Of a stretch of DNA of 64,000 nt, positions 44,693 to 53,208 are shown in pieces. Each line of letters opens with the position of its first letter. The first letter of the stretch is position 1. The DNA comes from Comamonadaceae bacterium UBA4962 (GTDB taxonomy: Bacteria; Pseudomonadota; Gammaproteobacteria; Burkholderiales; Burkholderiaceae_C). The notes below the pieces were generated by a model. The model saw only the letters and a program-made list of their open reading frames with translations, did no database searches and had not been told where the DNA came from. The stretch lies in contig DHAE01000026.1 in NCBI GenBank assembly GCA_002397315.1, positions 279,037-343,036 of the forward strand, in the 5' to 3' direction. The translations under genes and the position numbers were made by a program.

Positions 44693-45583
44693 ATGCAACA
44701 ACCCACCGTGGGTTTCATCGGCGTCGGCGTCATGGGCGAGCCCATCTGCCGGCACATCGCAACGAAGGGCGGCGCGCCCGTGATCGCGTCCGACCTGAAT
44801 GCGGAGCCGCTCGCGCGGCTCGCGGAACACGGCGTGCGCACCGTCACCCTGCAGGAGCTGACCGCGCAGGCCGGCATCGTGTTCATGTCGCTGCCCTCGG
44901 GCGAGGTCATGAAGCAGGTCGTGGCCGCGCCCGGCGGGCTGGCCGAGCGCCTGCGCCCCGGCACCACCCTGGTGGACCTGAGCACCTCGTCGGTGGACGT
45001 CACGCTGGAGGTGGCCCGGCTGCTGCAGGACAAGGGCATCGCCTTCGCCGATGCGCCCGTCATGCGCACGCGCGCCGCCGCCGAGGCCGGCACCCTGGCC
45101 GTGCCGGTCGGCGCCAGCCCCGAGGTGTTCGAGCGCATCGCGCCCTTCATCCGCACCTTCGCGTCGGACGTCACGCATGCCGGCGGCGTCAGCGCCGGCC
45201 AGGTGGTGAAGATCCTCAACAACATGGTGCTCTACGAAACCGTGCTCGCGCTGTCCGAGGCCGCCGCCATCGGCCGGCGCGCGGGCGTGCAGCCGGACGT
45301 GCTGTTCCAGGCCTTCTCCACCGGCTCGGCCGACAGCTTCGCCCTGCGCAACCACGGCATGAAGGCGATCGCGCCCGGCCAGTTCCCCGAGAAGGCCTTC
45401 CCCGTCAGCTACGCCAAGAAGGACATCTCGTACGCCGTCGCCCTCGGCGAGCAGGTAGGCGTCGATCCCACCGGCGCGCGCAACCTGCTGGACACGCTGC
45501 AGAAGGCGATCGACGCCGGCCACGGCGACAAGTACGCGCCGGCGATCAGCCTGGTGTTCGAGAACGGGCCAGCAGCGGGGTAA
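44693..45583 (+). CDS. 3-hydroxyisobutyrate dehydrogenase-family reductase
   Basis: A 296-residue NAD(P)-dependent beta-hydroxyacid dehydrogenase. The N-terminal Rossmann motif is VGFIGVGVMGEPICRHIA, DLSTSSVDVT is the substrate loop, DAPVMRTRAAAEAGTLAVPVG replaces the usual DAPVSGG block, and the catalytic Lys is in VVKILNNM. GGAG precedes the ATG. It interconverts a hydroxyacid and a semialdehyde or ketoacid, fitting the neighbouring aldehyde dehydrogenase. The altered substrate block (MRTR for SGG) suggests an unusual substrate. Confidence 0.88.
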   Translation: MQQPTVGFIGVGVMGEPICRHIATKGGAPVIASDLNAEPLARLAEHGVRTVTLQELTAQAGIVFMSLPSGEVMKQVVAAPGGLAERLRPGTTLVDLSTSSVDVTLEVARLLQDKGIAFADAPVMRTRAAAEAGTLAVPVGASPEVFERIAPFIRTFASDVTHAGGVSAGQVVKILNNMVLYETVLALSEAAAIGRRAGVQPDVLFQAFSTGSADSFALRNHGMKAIAPGQFPEKAFPVSYAKKDISYAVALGEQVGVDPTGARNLLDTLQKAIDAGHGDKYAPAISLVFENGPAAG

Positions 45584-45783
45584 GGCCACGGCGGCGCTCC
45601 GGCGGGGGGCAGGGGCCGCGCCGCCAGATCAGGGTTTACCCTAGAATCCTGCATCTTCCCACGCGCGCGCCGCGGGAGGGGCCGCCGCTTGACGCACCGC
45701 AAACCGCCGCTCCAGGCGCCGTGCTGCAATCGCGGGCCCCTCGGCCGCCGCGTGCCGCCGCACCCCCTCGCCCCTCGCCATCC

Positions 45784-46434
45784 ATGAGCCAGACCCTCGC
45801 CCCGTCCCCTGCCGCACCTGCGCCCGCCGCCGCGCCTGCCATGGTCCCGCACACCACCACCGAAGACACGCTGGCCGTGTTCACCGGCGTGCTGCTGATC
45901 TCGGTCGGGGTGGCGTTCTTCACGAGCGCAGGCCTGCTCACGGGCGGCACGGCGGGCATCGCGTTCCTGCTGCACTACGCCACGGGCATCGGCTTCGGCA
46001 AATGGTTCTTCCTGCTGAACCTGCCTTTCTACTGGCTCGCGTGGCGCAAGATGGGGCGCGCTTTCACCCTGAAGACCTTCGTCGCGGTGCTGCTGCTCTC
46101 CCTGATGACCGAGGCGCAGTCGCGCTTCCTGGAGCTCTCTGCGTTGCAGCCGCTCTACGCGGCCGTGGCGGGCGGGCTCATCGTGGGCACGGGCTTCCTG
46201 GTACTGTTCCGCCACCGCTGCAGCCTGGGCGGCGTCGGCATCCTCGCGCTCTACCTGCAGGACCGGCACGGCTGGCGCGCCGGCAAGGTGCAGATGGGCG
46301 TGGACTGCGCGATCGTGCTGCTGGCGCTCTTCACCGTCGAGCCGGGCCGGGTGCTCTGGTCCATCGTGGGCGCCGTCGCGCTGAACCTGGTGCTGGCCAT
46401 GAACCATCGCCCCGGCCGCTACATGGCCGTGTGA
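45784..46434 (+). CDS. YitT-family membrane protein
   Basis: A 216-residue membrane protein with about five hydrophobic segments and an Ala/Pro-rich start. The pattern (GVLLISVGVAFFTSAGLLTGGTAGIAFLLHY and FRHRCSLGGVGILALYLQDRHGWRAG) is that of the YitT/YczE-type family, whose function is not established. A candidate -10 TAGAAT lies at 45642-45647, about 140 bases upstream. Confidence 0.83.
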   Translation: MSQTLAPSPAAPAPAAAPAMVPHTTTEDTLAVFTGVLLISVGVAFFTSAGLLTGGTAGIAFLLHYATGIGFGKWFFLLNLPFYWLAWRKMGRAFTLKTFVAVLLLSLMTEAQSRFLELSALQPLYAAVAGGLIVGTGFLVLFRHRCSLGGVGILALYLQDRHGWRAGKVQMGVDCAIVLLALFTVEPGRVLWSIVGAVALNLVLAMNHRPGRYMAV

Positions 46435-46467
46435 CCGGGCCCCCGGGCACGCCGTATCATCGGGCCC

Positions 46468-46917
46468 ATGCGCCGCCACCTCGTCTTCTTCGCGCTGATC
46501 GTGCTCATGGCCCTGCGCGGGCTCGTGGGCCCGGCCATGGCCGCGCAGATGGCGGGGGTGCCGCATGGGGGCAGTGCGCCGTCGGTGCAGACTGAACACG
46601 CCGACCATGCGGCTCACGCCCAGCACCCCACGGCCCACGCTGGGCACGCCCCCTCTCCAGACCCCATCGCCACCACTGCGAACTGTCATGGCGAGTCTGC
46701 AGGGACTGCCTCGCCTCTCCCGGCCTGCGGCGCCGCAGGCGGCACCCACGCCGCGCATGCCGCCTGCGCCGATTGCGAGATCTGCCATACCGTGGTGATG
46801 GCCCCTCCCGCACCCGCGCTGGGCGCGGCATCCCACGGTGCCGGCCCGCGCGTGCCCGCCGCCGTCCGCTTCGCGAGCGCCCTGCCCGCGCAGGCCACCA
46901 AGCCACCCATTTCCTGA
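46468..46917 (+). CDS. Exported His/Cys-rich protein, probably copper-related
   Basis: A 149-residue protein with a signal peptide (MRRHLVFFALIVLMALRGLVG, cleavage near AMAAQ). A His-rich middle (HADHAAHAQHPTAHAGHA) and a CADCEICHTVV motif follow, plausible metal ligands. The overall layout resembles the small DUF2946-type proteins that accompany copper resistance genes. It opens a run of five same-strand genes that all look like periplasmic copper handling. Its own role is unproven. Confidence 0.7.
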   Translation: MRRHLVFFALIVLMALRGLVGPAMAAQMAGVPHGGSAPSVQTEHADHAAHAQHPTAHAGHAPSPDPIATTANCHGESAGTASPLPACGAAGGTHAAHAACADCEICHTVVMAPPAPALGAASHGAGPRVPAAVRFASALPAQATKPPIS

Positions 46918-47026
46918 GCCTCGACGCCCGAAGTGCGTCTGCCGCAGCCGTGCCGTCCGGAAAGAACCGGCGCACGGCGGCGCGGCCGCGTTCCGCTTTC
47001 GCTTCCGAGTCCAAGAGAGGCTTTCC

Positions 47027-48541
47027 ATGCACACCCCCGGGCCCCGTGCCCAGTCCCATTCCCATTCCCGTTTCCGACGTGTCCGGTCGGCCCTGCCCGC
47101 CGCCACCGCCGCGCTCCTGCTCGCAGGCTGCGCCAGCGTCTCGCCCGACGGCCTGCGCGGCGACGTGCAGGCCACCCTGCAGGGCCGCACGGCCGGCGTC
47201 GACGGCGCCACCCTGCCCTCCACCCACCCTGCCGCGCAGCGCGCCGCCGACGATGCCGTCGCCCATTGGCTGGCCGCGCCGCTCACGCAGGAGGCCGCCG
47301 TGCGCATCGCGCTGCTGCGCCACCCCGGCCTGCAGGCCCGCCTCGCCCGCCTCGGCGTGCAGGACGCCGAGCGCGTGCAGGCGCTCACGCCGCCCAACCC
47401 GGTACTCGGCCTGGGGCGGCTCACCACCGCGCACGAGCGCGAGATCGAGCGCTCCATCACCTTCAGCCTGATGGAACTGATCACGCTGCCCTGGCGCGGC
47501 CGCTGGGCCGGCAGCCTGCGCGAGCAGGACACGCTCGCCGCCGCGGCCGATGCCGCGCGCGTCGCCAGCGATGCCCGCCGCGCCTGGCTGCGCGCCGTCG
47601 CCGCGCAGGAAACCCTCGTCGCGCACGAACGCATGCACGATGCCGCCGAGGCGGGTGCCGAACTGGCGCGCCGCATGGCCAGCGCCGGCAACTGGAGCCG
47701 TCTGCAGGCCGCGCGCGAGCAGGCCGTGTTGGCCGATGCGCGCGCCCGGCTGGCACGGGCACGCCTCGCGGCCGGCACGGAGCGCGAAGCCCTGGCGCTC
47801 GCGCTCGGCCTCGGGGGTACCTCCGCCGAGGCGATCACGCTGCCCCGGCAACTGCCCGACCTGCCCGCCGAACCGATGGACTCCGCCACCCTGGAGCAAC
47901 GCGCCCTGCGCGAGCGCCTCGACGTGCGCGCGGCCCGCCTCGGCCTCGATCGCGTTGCAGACCAGCAGGGCGTCGCCCGCGCCGGCCAGCTCTTCGGCGA
48001 CGTCGGCCTGGGCTACCGGCGCGACACCACCACCGAACGCGGTGCGGGTGGCCATTCCGAAACCAAGCGCGGCTGGGAGCTGGAACTGCCGCTGCCGCTG
48101 TTCGACTGGGGCGGCGCGGCGAACGCCCGCGCCCAAGGGCTCGTGAACGAGAGCGCCGCCACGCTGCAACAGACGGCCCTGCGCGCCCGCTTCGAAGTGC
48201 GCATGCACTGGCGCGGCTACCGCACCGCCTGGGAGCTGGCGCAGGAGCAGGAAAAGCGCGTCGTCCCCCTGCAGCAGCAGATCCAGGACGAAACCCTTCT
48301 GCGCTACAACGGCATGCTCGCAAGCGTCTGGGAACTGCTCGCCCAGGCCCGGCAGACCACGCAGGCCGTGGCCGACGCCGTTGCCGCCCGGCGCGACTTC
48401 TGGCTCGCCGATACCGACCTGCAGTTCGCGCTCGCGGTCGCCTCGCCCGGCGCGCAGCCCTCCGCCTCCGCAGCGGCCACCTCCTCCGCCCTGTCCTCCC
48501 CCACTTCGTCCAGCGCGGCCCCCGCCGGCGCGGGCCACTGA
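47027..48541 (+). CDS. TolC-family outer-membrane lipoprotein (CusC-like)
   Basis: A 504-residue outer membrane factor. The lipobox LLLAGC is near residue 32 and two OEP repeats with long helical hairpins follow (about residues 75-260 and 285-470). AGAGAGG lies before the ATG at 47027. Such proteins are the exit ducts of RND or similar pumps; here the neighbours are copper proteins, so copper or silver efflux is likely. No RND pump or adaptor gene lies beside it. The C-terminus is a Ser/Ala/Pro-rich tail. Confidence 0.85.
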   Translation: MHTPGPRAQSHSHSRFRRVRSALPAATAALLLAGCASVSPDGLRGDVQATLQGRTAGVDGATLPSTHPAAQRAADDAVAHWLAAPLTQEAAVRIALLRHPGLQARLARLGVQDAERVQALTPPNPVLGLGRLTTAHEREIERSITFSLMELITLPWRGRWAGSLREQDTLAAAADAARVASDARRAWLRAVAAQETLVAHERMHDAAEAGAELARRMASAGNWSRLQAAREQAVLADARARLARARLAAGTEREALALALGLGGTSAEAITLPRQLPDLPAEPMDSATLEQRALRERLDVRAARLGLDRVADQQGVARAGQLFGDVGLGYRRDTTTERGAGGHSETKRGWELELPLPLFDWGGAANARAQGLVNESAATLQQTALRARFEVRMHWRGYRTAWELAQEQEKRVVPLQQQIQDETLLRYNGMLASVWELLAQARQTTQAVADAVAARRDFWLADTDLQFALAVASPGAQPSASAAATSSALSSPTSSSAAPAGAGH

Positions 48542-48547
48542 TCCACC

Positions 48548-50005
48548 ATGCAACGCAGACACTTCTTCGGCGGCGCCGCCACGGCCGTGGCCGCCCTCTC
48601 CGCCGCCTCGGTGGGCCGCGCGGCCCTCGCCGCCCTGCCCGAGGCCGCCGCGCCCGCGGGCGCGGGCACCCAGGTGCCCCCGCTCCCGCCCACGGGCCTG
48701 CCCTTCCACCCGGTCGTCACCCTCAACGGCTGGAGCCTGCCCTGGCGCATGAACGCCGGCGTCAAGGAATTCCACCTCGTCGCAGAACCCGTGGTGCGGG
48801 AGTTCGCGCCCGGCTTCCACGTCAACCTCTGGGGCTACAACGGCCAGAGCCCCGGCCCCACCATCGAGGTCGTCGAAGGCGACCGCGTGCGCATCTTCGT
48901 CACCAACCGCCTGCCCGAGCACACCAGCGTGCACTGGCACGGCCAGCGCCTGCCCAACGGCATGGACGGCGTCTCCGGCCTCAACCAGCCGGCGATCCCC
49001 GCGGGCAAGACCTTCGTGTACGAGTTCACCGCGCGCCGCCCCGGCACCTTCATGTACCACCCGCATGCCGACGAGATGGTGCAGATGGCCATGGGCCTCA
49101 TGGGCCTGTGGATCACGCACCCGCGCCTGGACGCGCGCGGCCGTCACCCGCGCATCGCCACCGCCGACCGCGACTACGCCTTCCTGCTCGGCGCCTTCGC
49201 GGTGGAGCCGGGCAGCCGCACGCCGCGCATCAACGAAATGACGGACTTCAACATCTGGTCGTGGAACAGCCGCGTGTTCCCGGGCATCGACCCTTTCGTC
49301 GCGCGCCGCGGCGACCGCGTGCGCCTGCGCATCGGCAACCTCACCATGACCAACCACCCCATCCACGTGCACGGCCACGAATTCGAGGTGACGGGCACCG
49401 ACGGCGGCATCGTGCCCCCTTCCGCCCGCTGGCCCGAGGTGACCACCGACGTCGCTGTGGGGCAGATGCGGCAGATCGAGTTCATCGCCGACGAACCCGG
49501 CGACTGGGCCGTGCACTGCCACAAGAGCCACCACACCATGGGCGCCATGGGCCACGACGTGCCCACCATGATCGGCGTGGACCACAGCGGCCTTGCGGCC
49601 AAGATCCAGAAGATCGTGCCCGACTACATGGTGATGGGCGATCGCGGCATGGCCGACATGGGCGCCATGGAGATGCCCCTGCCCGACAACACCCTGCCCA
49701 TGATGACCGGCACCGGCCCCTTCGGTTCGCTGGAGATGGGCGGCATGTTCAGCGTGCTCAAGGTGCGCGAGGGCCTCGCGGCGAGGGACTTCCGCGACCC
49801 GGGCGACTACGTGCAGCCGCCCGGCACGCGCGCGCACGAGTGGACGGGCGACGCCGACGCGCTGCCGCCCGCGCCGCGTGCGGCGAATGCGCCGCCTGCG
49901 GGGGCGGCTGCCGACGATGGCGCGGCGCGGGTGCGCAAGCCGGGCAGTGGGCACTCAGGCCACCAGGGCCATCATGGCCACACGGGCCATGGACACGACC
50001 ACTGA
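48548..50005 (+). CDS. Multicopper oxidase
   Basis: A 485-residue periplasmic oxidase, probably exported by the Tat route (MQRRHFFGG at the start). All copper ligand motifs are present: HWHG (129-132), HPHAD (171-), HPIHVHGHEF (270-) and HCHKSHHTMGAM (323-334), including the axial Met. It most likely oxidises Cu(I) to the less toxic Cu(II). A Met-rich stretch near residues 355-400 (MGDRGMADMGAMEMPLP) and a His-rich tail may hold extra copper. It starts 6 bases after the CusC-like gene. Confidence 0.93.
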   Translation: MQRRHFFGGAATAVAALSAASVGRAALAALPEAAAPAGAGTQVPPLPPTGLPFHPVVTLNGWSLPWRMNAGVKEFHLVAEPVVREFAPGFHVNLWGYNGQSPGPTIEVVEGDRVRIFVTNRLPEHTSVHWHGQRLPNGMDGVSGLNQPAIPAGKTFVYEFTARRPGTFMYHPHADEMVQMAMGLMGLWITHPRLDARGRHPRIATADRDYAFLLGAFAVEPGSRTPRINEMTDFNIWSWNSRVFPGIDPFVARRGDRVRLRIGNLTMTNHPIHVHGHEFEVTGTDGGIVPPSARWPEVTTDVAVGQMRQIEFIADEPGDWAVHCHKSHHTMGAMGHDVPTMIGVDHSGLAAKIQKIVPDYMVMGDRGMADMGAMEMPLPDNTLPMMTGTGPFGSLEMGGMFSVLKVREGLAARDFRDPGDYVQPPGTRAHEWTGDADALPPAPRAANAPPAGAAADDGAARVRKPGSGHSGHQGHHGHTGHGHDH

Positions 50006-50103
50006 CCGCGCTGCCTCCCTCCCTCCCTCCCGCCGCGCCAGCGCTTCACACCTTCATCGTCATCACCATCACACACATGCTTCGCACGGAAAGGAAACCC
50101 GCC

Positions 50104-50727
50104 ATGAACGAAAACCGCATCGCCACCCGCTTCACCCGCACTACCCCGGGCACTGACACCGCCGCCTCGGCGCTCGCATTCGCACCAGCGCCAGCGTCCT
50201 CCGCGCCCGGCACCACCCGCCGCGCCTGGCTGGGCACCGCGCTCTGCGCCACGGCCGCCGCAGCCGTCGCCGCCACCCTGCCCTCGCGCGCCCGCGCCGC
50301 GAGCCCCGCGCCCGCCGCCACCGCCACCGCCATCGAAGTCTGGAAAGACCCGAACTGCGGCTGCTGCAAGGACTGGGTGGACCACATGCAGGCCAACGGC
50401 TTCCAGGCCACCGTGCACGACACCGGCAACACGGCAGTGCGCGAAAAACTCGGCCTGACCCAGAAACTCGGCTCCTGCCACACCGCCCTCGTCGGCGGCT
50501 ACCTGATCGAAGGCCACGTGCCCGCCGCCGACGTGCAGCGCCTGCTGCGCGAGAAGCCGCGTGCGCTGGGCTTGGCCGTACCCGGCATGCCTGTGGGATC
50601 GCCCGGCATGGACGGTGCCTTCTACGGAGGCCGGCGCGACGCGTACGACGTGCTGCTCGTGGCGCGCGATGGCAGCACGCGCGTGTTCGCGAGCTATGCG
50701 GCGCGGGCGGGCAAGGCGCCGGCATGA
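50104..50727 (+). CDS. DUF411 metal-binding protein
   Basis: A 207-residue exported protein with an Arg pair before a hydrophobic signal (TRRAWLGTALCATAAAAV). The DUF411 core begins at about residue 75: VWKDPNCGCCKDWVDHMQANGF with the CxCC-type site, then KLGSCHTALVGGYLIEGHVPA. DUF411 proteins accompany copper and silver resistance genes and probably bind Cu(I). GGAAAC precedes the ATG. It overlaps or nearly abuts the CusF-like gene downstream. Confidence 0.87.
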   Translation: MNENRIATRFTRTTPGTDTAASALAFAPAPASSAPGTTRRAWLGTALCATAAAAVAATLPSRARAASPAPAATATAIEVWKDPNCGCCKDWVDHMQANGFQATVHDTGNTAVREKLGLTQKLGSCHTALVGGYLIEGHVPAADVQRLLREKPRALGLAVPGMPVGSPGMDGAFYGGRRDAYDVLLVARDGSTRVFASYAARAGKAPA

Positions 50728-50741
50728 GGGAAGGAACGGCA

Positions 50742-51287
50742 ATGACGACGAAGCTGAGAGCGGCGACGTCGCCGGATGCGTCCACGCGCCACGTGCAGAG
50801 ACCGCACGTACCGCAGCCTCGACGGCCACGGAACGGGTTCATCTCGAACGCACGGTGGTGGCCGAAGGCGACCGGAGCGCTTGCAGCCTGGATCGCGGTG
50901 GCTGGCTTGATGGCAGGCTCCGGCCCGCTGCATGCGCAAACACCGGAAGCGGCAGAGCACGCTGGTCATGCACACCATGCGGACCACGGCGCTTCCGCAG
51001 ATGCACCGGCAACTGCTTCACTCACATCCCCATCTGCTTCTGCACCTGCTTCGCCCAGCACCGCGCTGAGCGAGGGCGAGGTCGTGCGCTGGAACGCCGC
51101 CACCCTCCGCATCACATTGCGGCACGGCGAACTGCGCAACCTGGGCATGCCGCCCATGACGATGGTGTTCCGGGTGCGGGAGACGCCTGCGGATGCGGTG
51201 TTGGTGCCGGGTGCGCGGGTGCGGTTTCTGGCGGAGCGTGATGTGGGCGGGTTTGTCGTGAGCCGCATTGAGCCTGTGGAGCGCTGA
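50742..51287 (+). CDS. CusF-like periplasmic copper-binding protein
   Basis: A 181-residue protein. The last ~80 residues are a CusF-type beta barrel (EGEVVRWNAATLRITLRHGE, then GMPPMTMVFRV) with the His and two Met that bind Cu(I)/Ag(I). The Trp that caps the metal in E. coli CusF is Met here. The hydrophobic export segment is unusually far in (about residues 48-65). AAGGAA precedes the ATG at 50742; an earlier ATG at 50724 overlaps the DUF411 stop. Confidence 0.82.
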   Translation: MTTKLRAATSPDASTRHVQRPHVPQPRRPRNGFISNARWWPKATGALAAWIAVAGLMAGSGPLHAQTPEAAEHAGHAHHADHGASADAPATASLTSPSASAPASPSTALSEGEVVRWNAATLRITLRHGELRNLGMPPMTMVFRVRETPADAVLVPGARVRFLAERDVGGFVVSRIEPVER

Positions 51288-51302
51288 GAGAATCTGGGAC
51301 TT

Positions 51303-51322
51303 GGCCGATCCGCCAATCGGCC
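51303..51322 (+). terminator. Inverted repeat after the copper operon
   Basis: GGCCGAT and ATCGGCC pair over 7 bases with a 6-base loop, 16 bases after the last copper gene. There is no T run, so this is a weak or Rho-assisted terminator, or an RNA 3'-end stabiliser. Confidence 0.4.
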
Positions 51323-51388
51323 GGCTGATTTCTCGCATTGGCGCAATAGCCGTCGGAGAGCACAATCAATCGGCCGTGCCAAGGCCGC

Positions 51389-51682
51389 GCATGGAAGCGG
51401 TCTTTTCCGGATGCGGGCAAAGACCAGATCCGCAGCTTCCTGGGCGTGTTCGCGACCAGCTTTGATCTGCACCCCAGCCAGCGACTGAACTTTGCTCCAG
51501 ATGACAGGATCATGGATGTGTACACGGCACGCTACCTGCACAGGAGTGGCGTGGACGCGATGGAACTGGAAATTCTTGCCCGCGAGGTCCAGCGGCGTTA
51601 CGGGGTCAATATTTCAGCTTTTTGGTCCGATCGCCTGACGTTGGGAGAACTGTTCTTGGAATGCAACCCAGCACGAGGGTGA
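51389..51682 (+). pseudogene. Possible 5'-truncated gene for a small acidic protein
   Basis: From 51389 an open frame reads AWKRSFPDAGKDQIRSFLG and continues through DDRIMDVYTARYLHRSG to DRLTLGELFLECNP. It stops at 51682. This is a coherent, acidic, protein-like sequence that starts without an ATG; the only internal start is a GTG at 51446. Its pattern is loosely like small carrier-type proteins (compare DUF1493), but that is weak. It is read here as the remnant of a gene that lost its 5' end. Another reading is a real 78-residue protein from the GTG. Confidence 0.4.
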
Positions 51683-51996
51683 AGCCAGTTCACGAATTAG
51701 TCGGGCATAGATTTCATGATGGGACGATACCGGACAAGCGATTGTGCTTTTTGTGTATTCACCAGTCTCTTTGTGCGGCTAGTCTAGGCTGGCTTCTGAC
51801 ATTCAGCGAATCCATTCAGAAGGCGACCATGCGCCCGAAGCAGCCTGCTACCTCAATGACTTGACTGCCGCAATCCGGTCGCCTGGCCTCGCCAATTCAC
51901 TCGTGGAAGACTTGGCCGCTGGCAGCACCAGCGGTGCCTCGATGAGACGACACATGCTGCCATGACTCTCCTGCGCCTCGGCGCTGCGCCGCTTGC
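51683..51996. other. Gene-free stretch of lower GC
   Basis: No convincing gene was found in these 314 bases. Base composition is visibly lower in G+C than the flanks (for example around 51740-51790), and short open frames show no protein-like pattern. It lies between the gene remnant and the 3' end of the AraC gene and may be decayed coding DNA. Confidence 0.5.
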
Positions 51997-52845
51997 TCAA
52001 GCGGCTCTTGCGGCATGGACCTTGGGTTGGCTGGCATGCTCGCATTCAGACAAGACGATGTCTTCCGACACGTCGATTACCACGCCCAGGGCCAGCAGGT
52101 CGCTTGCCGTGAGGCCGAACATGCGCCTGAACGTACTGCTGAGATGCGCTGAACTCGCAAACCCGGCGGCGTGGGCGGCTTCGGTCAAGCTGCCGCCGTC
52201 GGCGATGGTGCGCATCACGGTGGCCATGCGTCGCCACAGACGATAGCGGCGAAACGGCAGGCCAAGCTCCGCATCGAAGCGCGCCCGGAAGCGCGATGGT
52301 GACAGGCAAGCCAGCGCGGCAGCGTCCTGCAAACGGCCGAAGGCGTTCGGCCTGCGTTCGATCTCGCGTACAACCCGGGCGATGCGCACATCCCGCGGGC
52401 CATGAGGCATCAGCCCGAAGGCGGCGAAGGCTTCGTCGAGTCCGATCTGCGGCGCAGCCAGCTTCAGCCGCTCGCGGCCGCGCACCAGCACGGCGTTGGA
52501 AAGCGGGTTCCGACTGTCGGTGAGCGGATCCAGGTAAAGGAAGGCCATCGGCCCGAAGCATTTCAGGTGATGCAGCGTCTCCGAGGGGATGACGCTGATG
52601 ACTTCCGGGCGCCACGGCGACCAAGCCGCTGACTTCGCCCAGGTCCGCAACTCGAAGGGCTGCCGCAGAGACACCGCGATCGTGGTCGCCACGTTCATGT
52701 GCGGAGACAGGTCAAGCCCCGGGCCAACGTACAGCGCACGCGCTGGACCCGCCCAGATGCGCGGCAAGACAGGCGAATCTTGAAAGCCCGAAGCGACCTG
52801 CTCCGACACGATGCCGACATCGATTTCACCGTGGCCACTCTCCAT
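51997..52845 (-). CDS. AraC-family transcriptional regulator
   Basis: A 282-residue regulator. The N-terminal half is a sensor domain (RIWAGPARALYVGPGLDLSPHMNVATTIAVSL). The C-terminal half has the two AraC helix-turn-helix units (DAAALACLSPSRFRARFDAELGLPFRRYRLWRRM and SLTEAAHAAGFASSAHLSSTFRRMFG). It is divergent from a DUF4345-type gene, its probable target. The ATG at 52845 overlaps the start codon of that gene on the other strand, so the GTG at 52809 may be the true start. Its last ~35 residues extend beyond the usual end. Confidence 0.85.
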   Translation of the reverse strand: MESGHGEIDVGIVSEQVASGFQDSPVLPRIWAGPARALYVGPGLDLSPHMNVATTIAVSLRQPFELRTWAKSAAWSPWRPEVISVIPSETLHHLKCFGPMAFLYLDPLTDSRNPLSNAVLVRGRERLKLAAPQIGLDEAFAAFGLMPHGPRDVRIARVVREIERRPNAFGRLQDAAALACLSPSRFRARFDAELGLPFRRYRLWRRMATVMRTIADGGSLTEAAHAAGFASSAHLSSTFRRMFGLTASDLLALGVVIDVSEDIVLSECEHASQPKVHAARAA

Positions 52846-53153
52846 GCAAGACCTTCCAAATCTTCATCGCAATCGCCGGCTTCACCGTCATGGGCGTCGG
52901 CGCGATCGCCAAGCCCGCCTTCGTGACGACCCAGTTTGGAATTCTAGAACTCACGCCAGCGGGCTGCAGCGACGGCATCCTCTTCACCGTGGCCGCGGCA
53001 CTCGTTGGCATGGCCGCCGGTCGCCTGATATCGGCTGCGGTCGATCGCAGCATCGATCGGGCCCCGTTGGGCTACTTTGTTCTGGAGGTCGTCGTTGCGG
53101 TGATGCTGTTGGCGGTCGCATGCTGCCGAGAATCCGAGGCGGCAGGGACATGA
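52844..53153 (+). pseudogene. Broken DUF4345-type membrane protein gene
   Basis: The frame KTFQIFIAIAGFTVMGVGAIAKPAFV is typical of DUF4345 membrane proteins but is separated from ATG (52844-52846) by one extra C (52847). The ATG frame is therefore not the protein frame. Further on, the sequence jumps from ELTPAG directly to DGILFTVAAALVGMAAGRLI. Full-length relatives, as recalled, have about 30 more residues at this point, which indicates an internal in-frame deletion. An 87-residue product from the ATG at 52890 is possible but would lack the first helix. Confidence 0.7.
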
Positions 53154-53208
53154 GTCCGTGATGCATCCCGTCGGATCGGCGGTCAGCGTCGAAACCCAAA
53201 GGAAACCC

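Noticed and set aside
51446..51682. Assignment of the startless frame to the DUF1493 carrier-like family
   Set aside because: Only a loose resemblance in acidic pattern; not enough for a family name.
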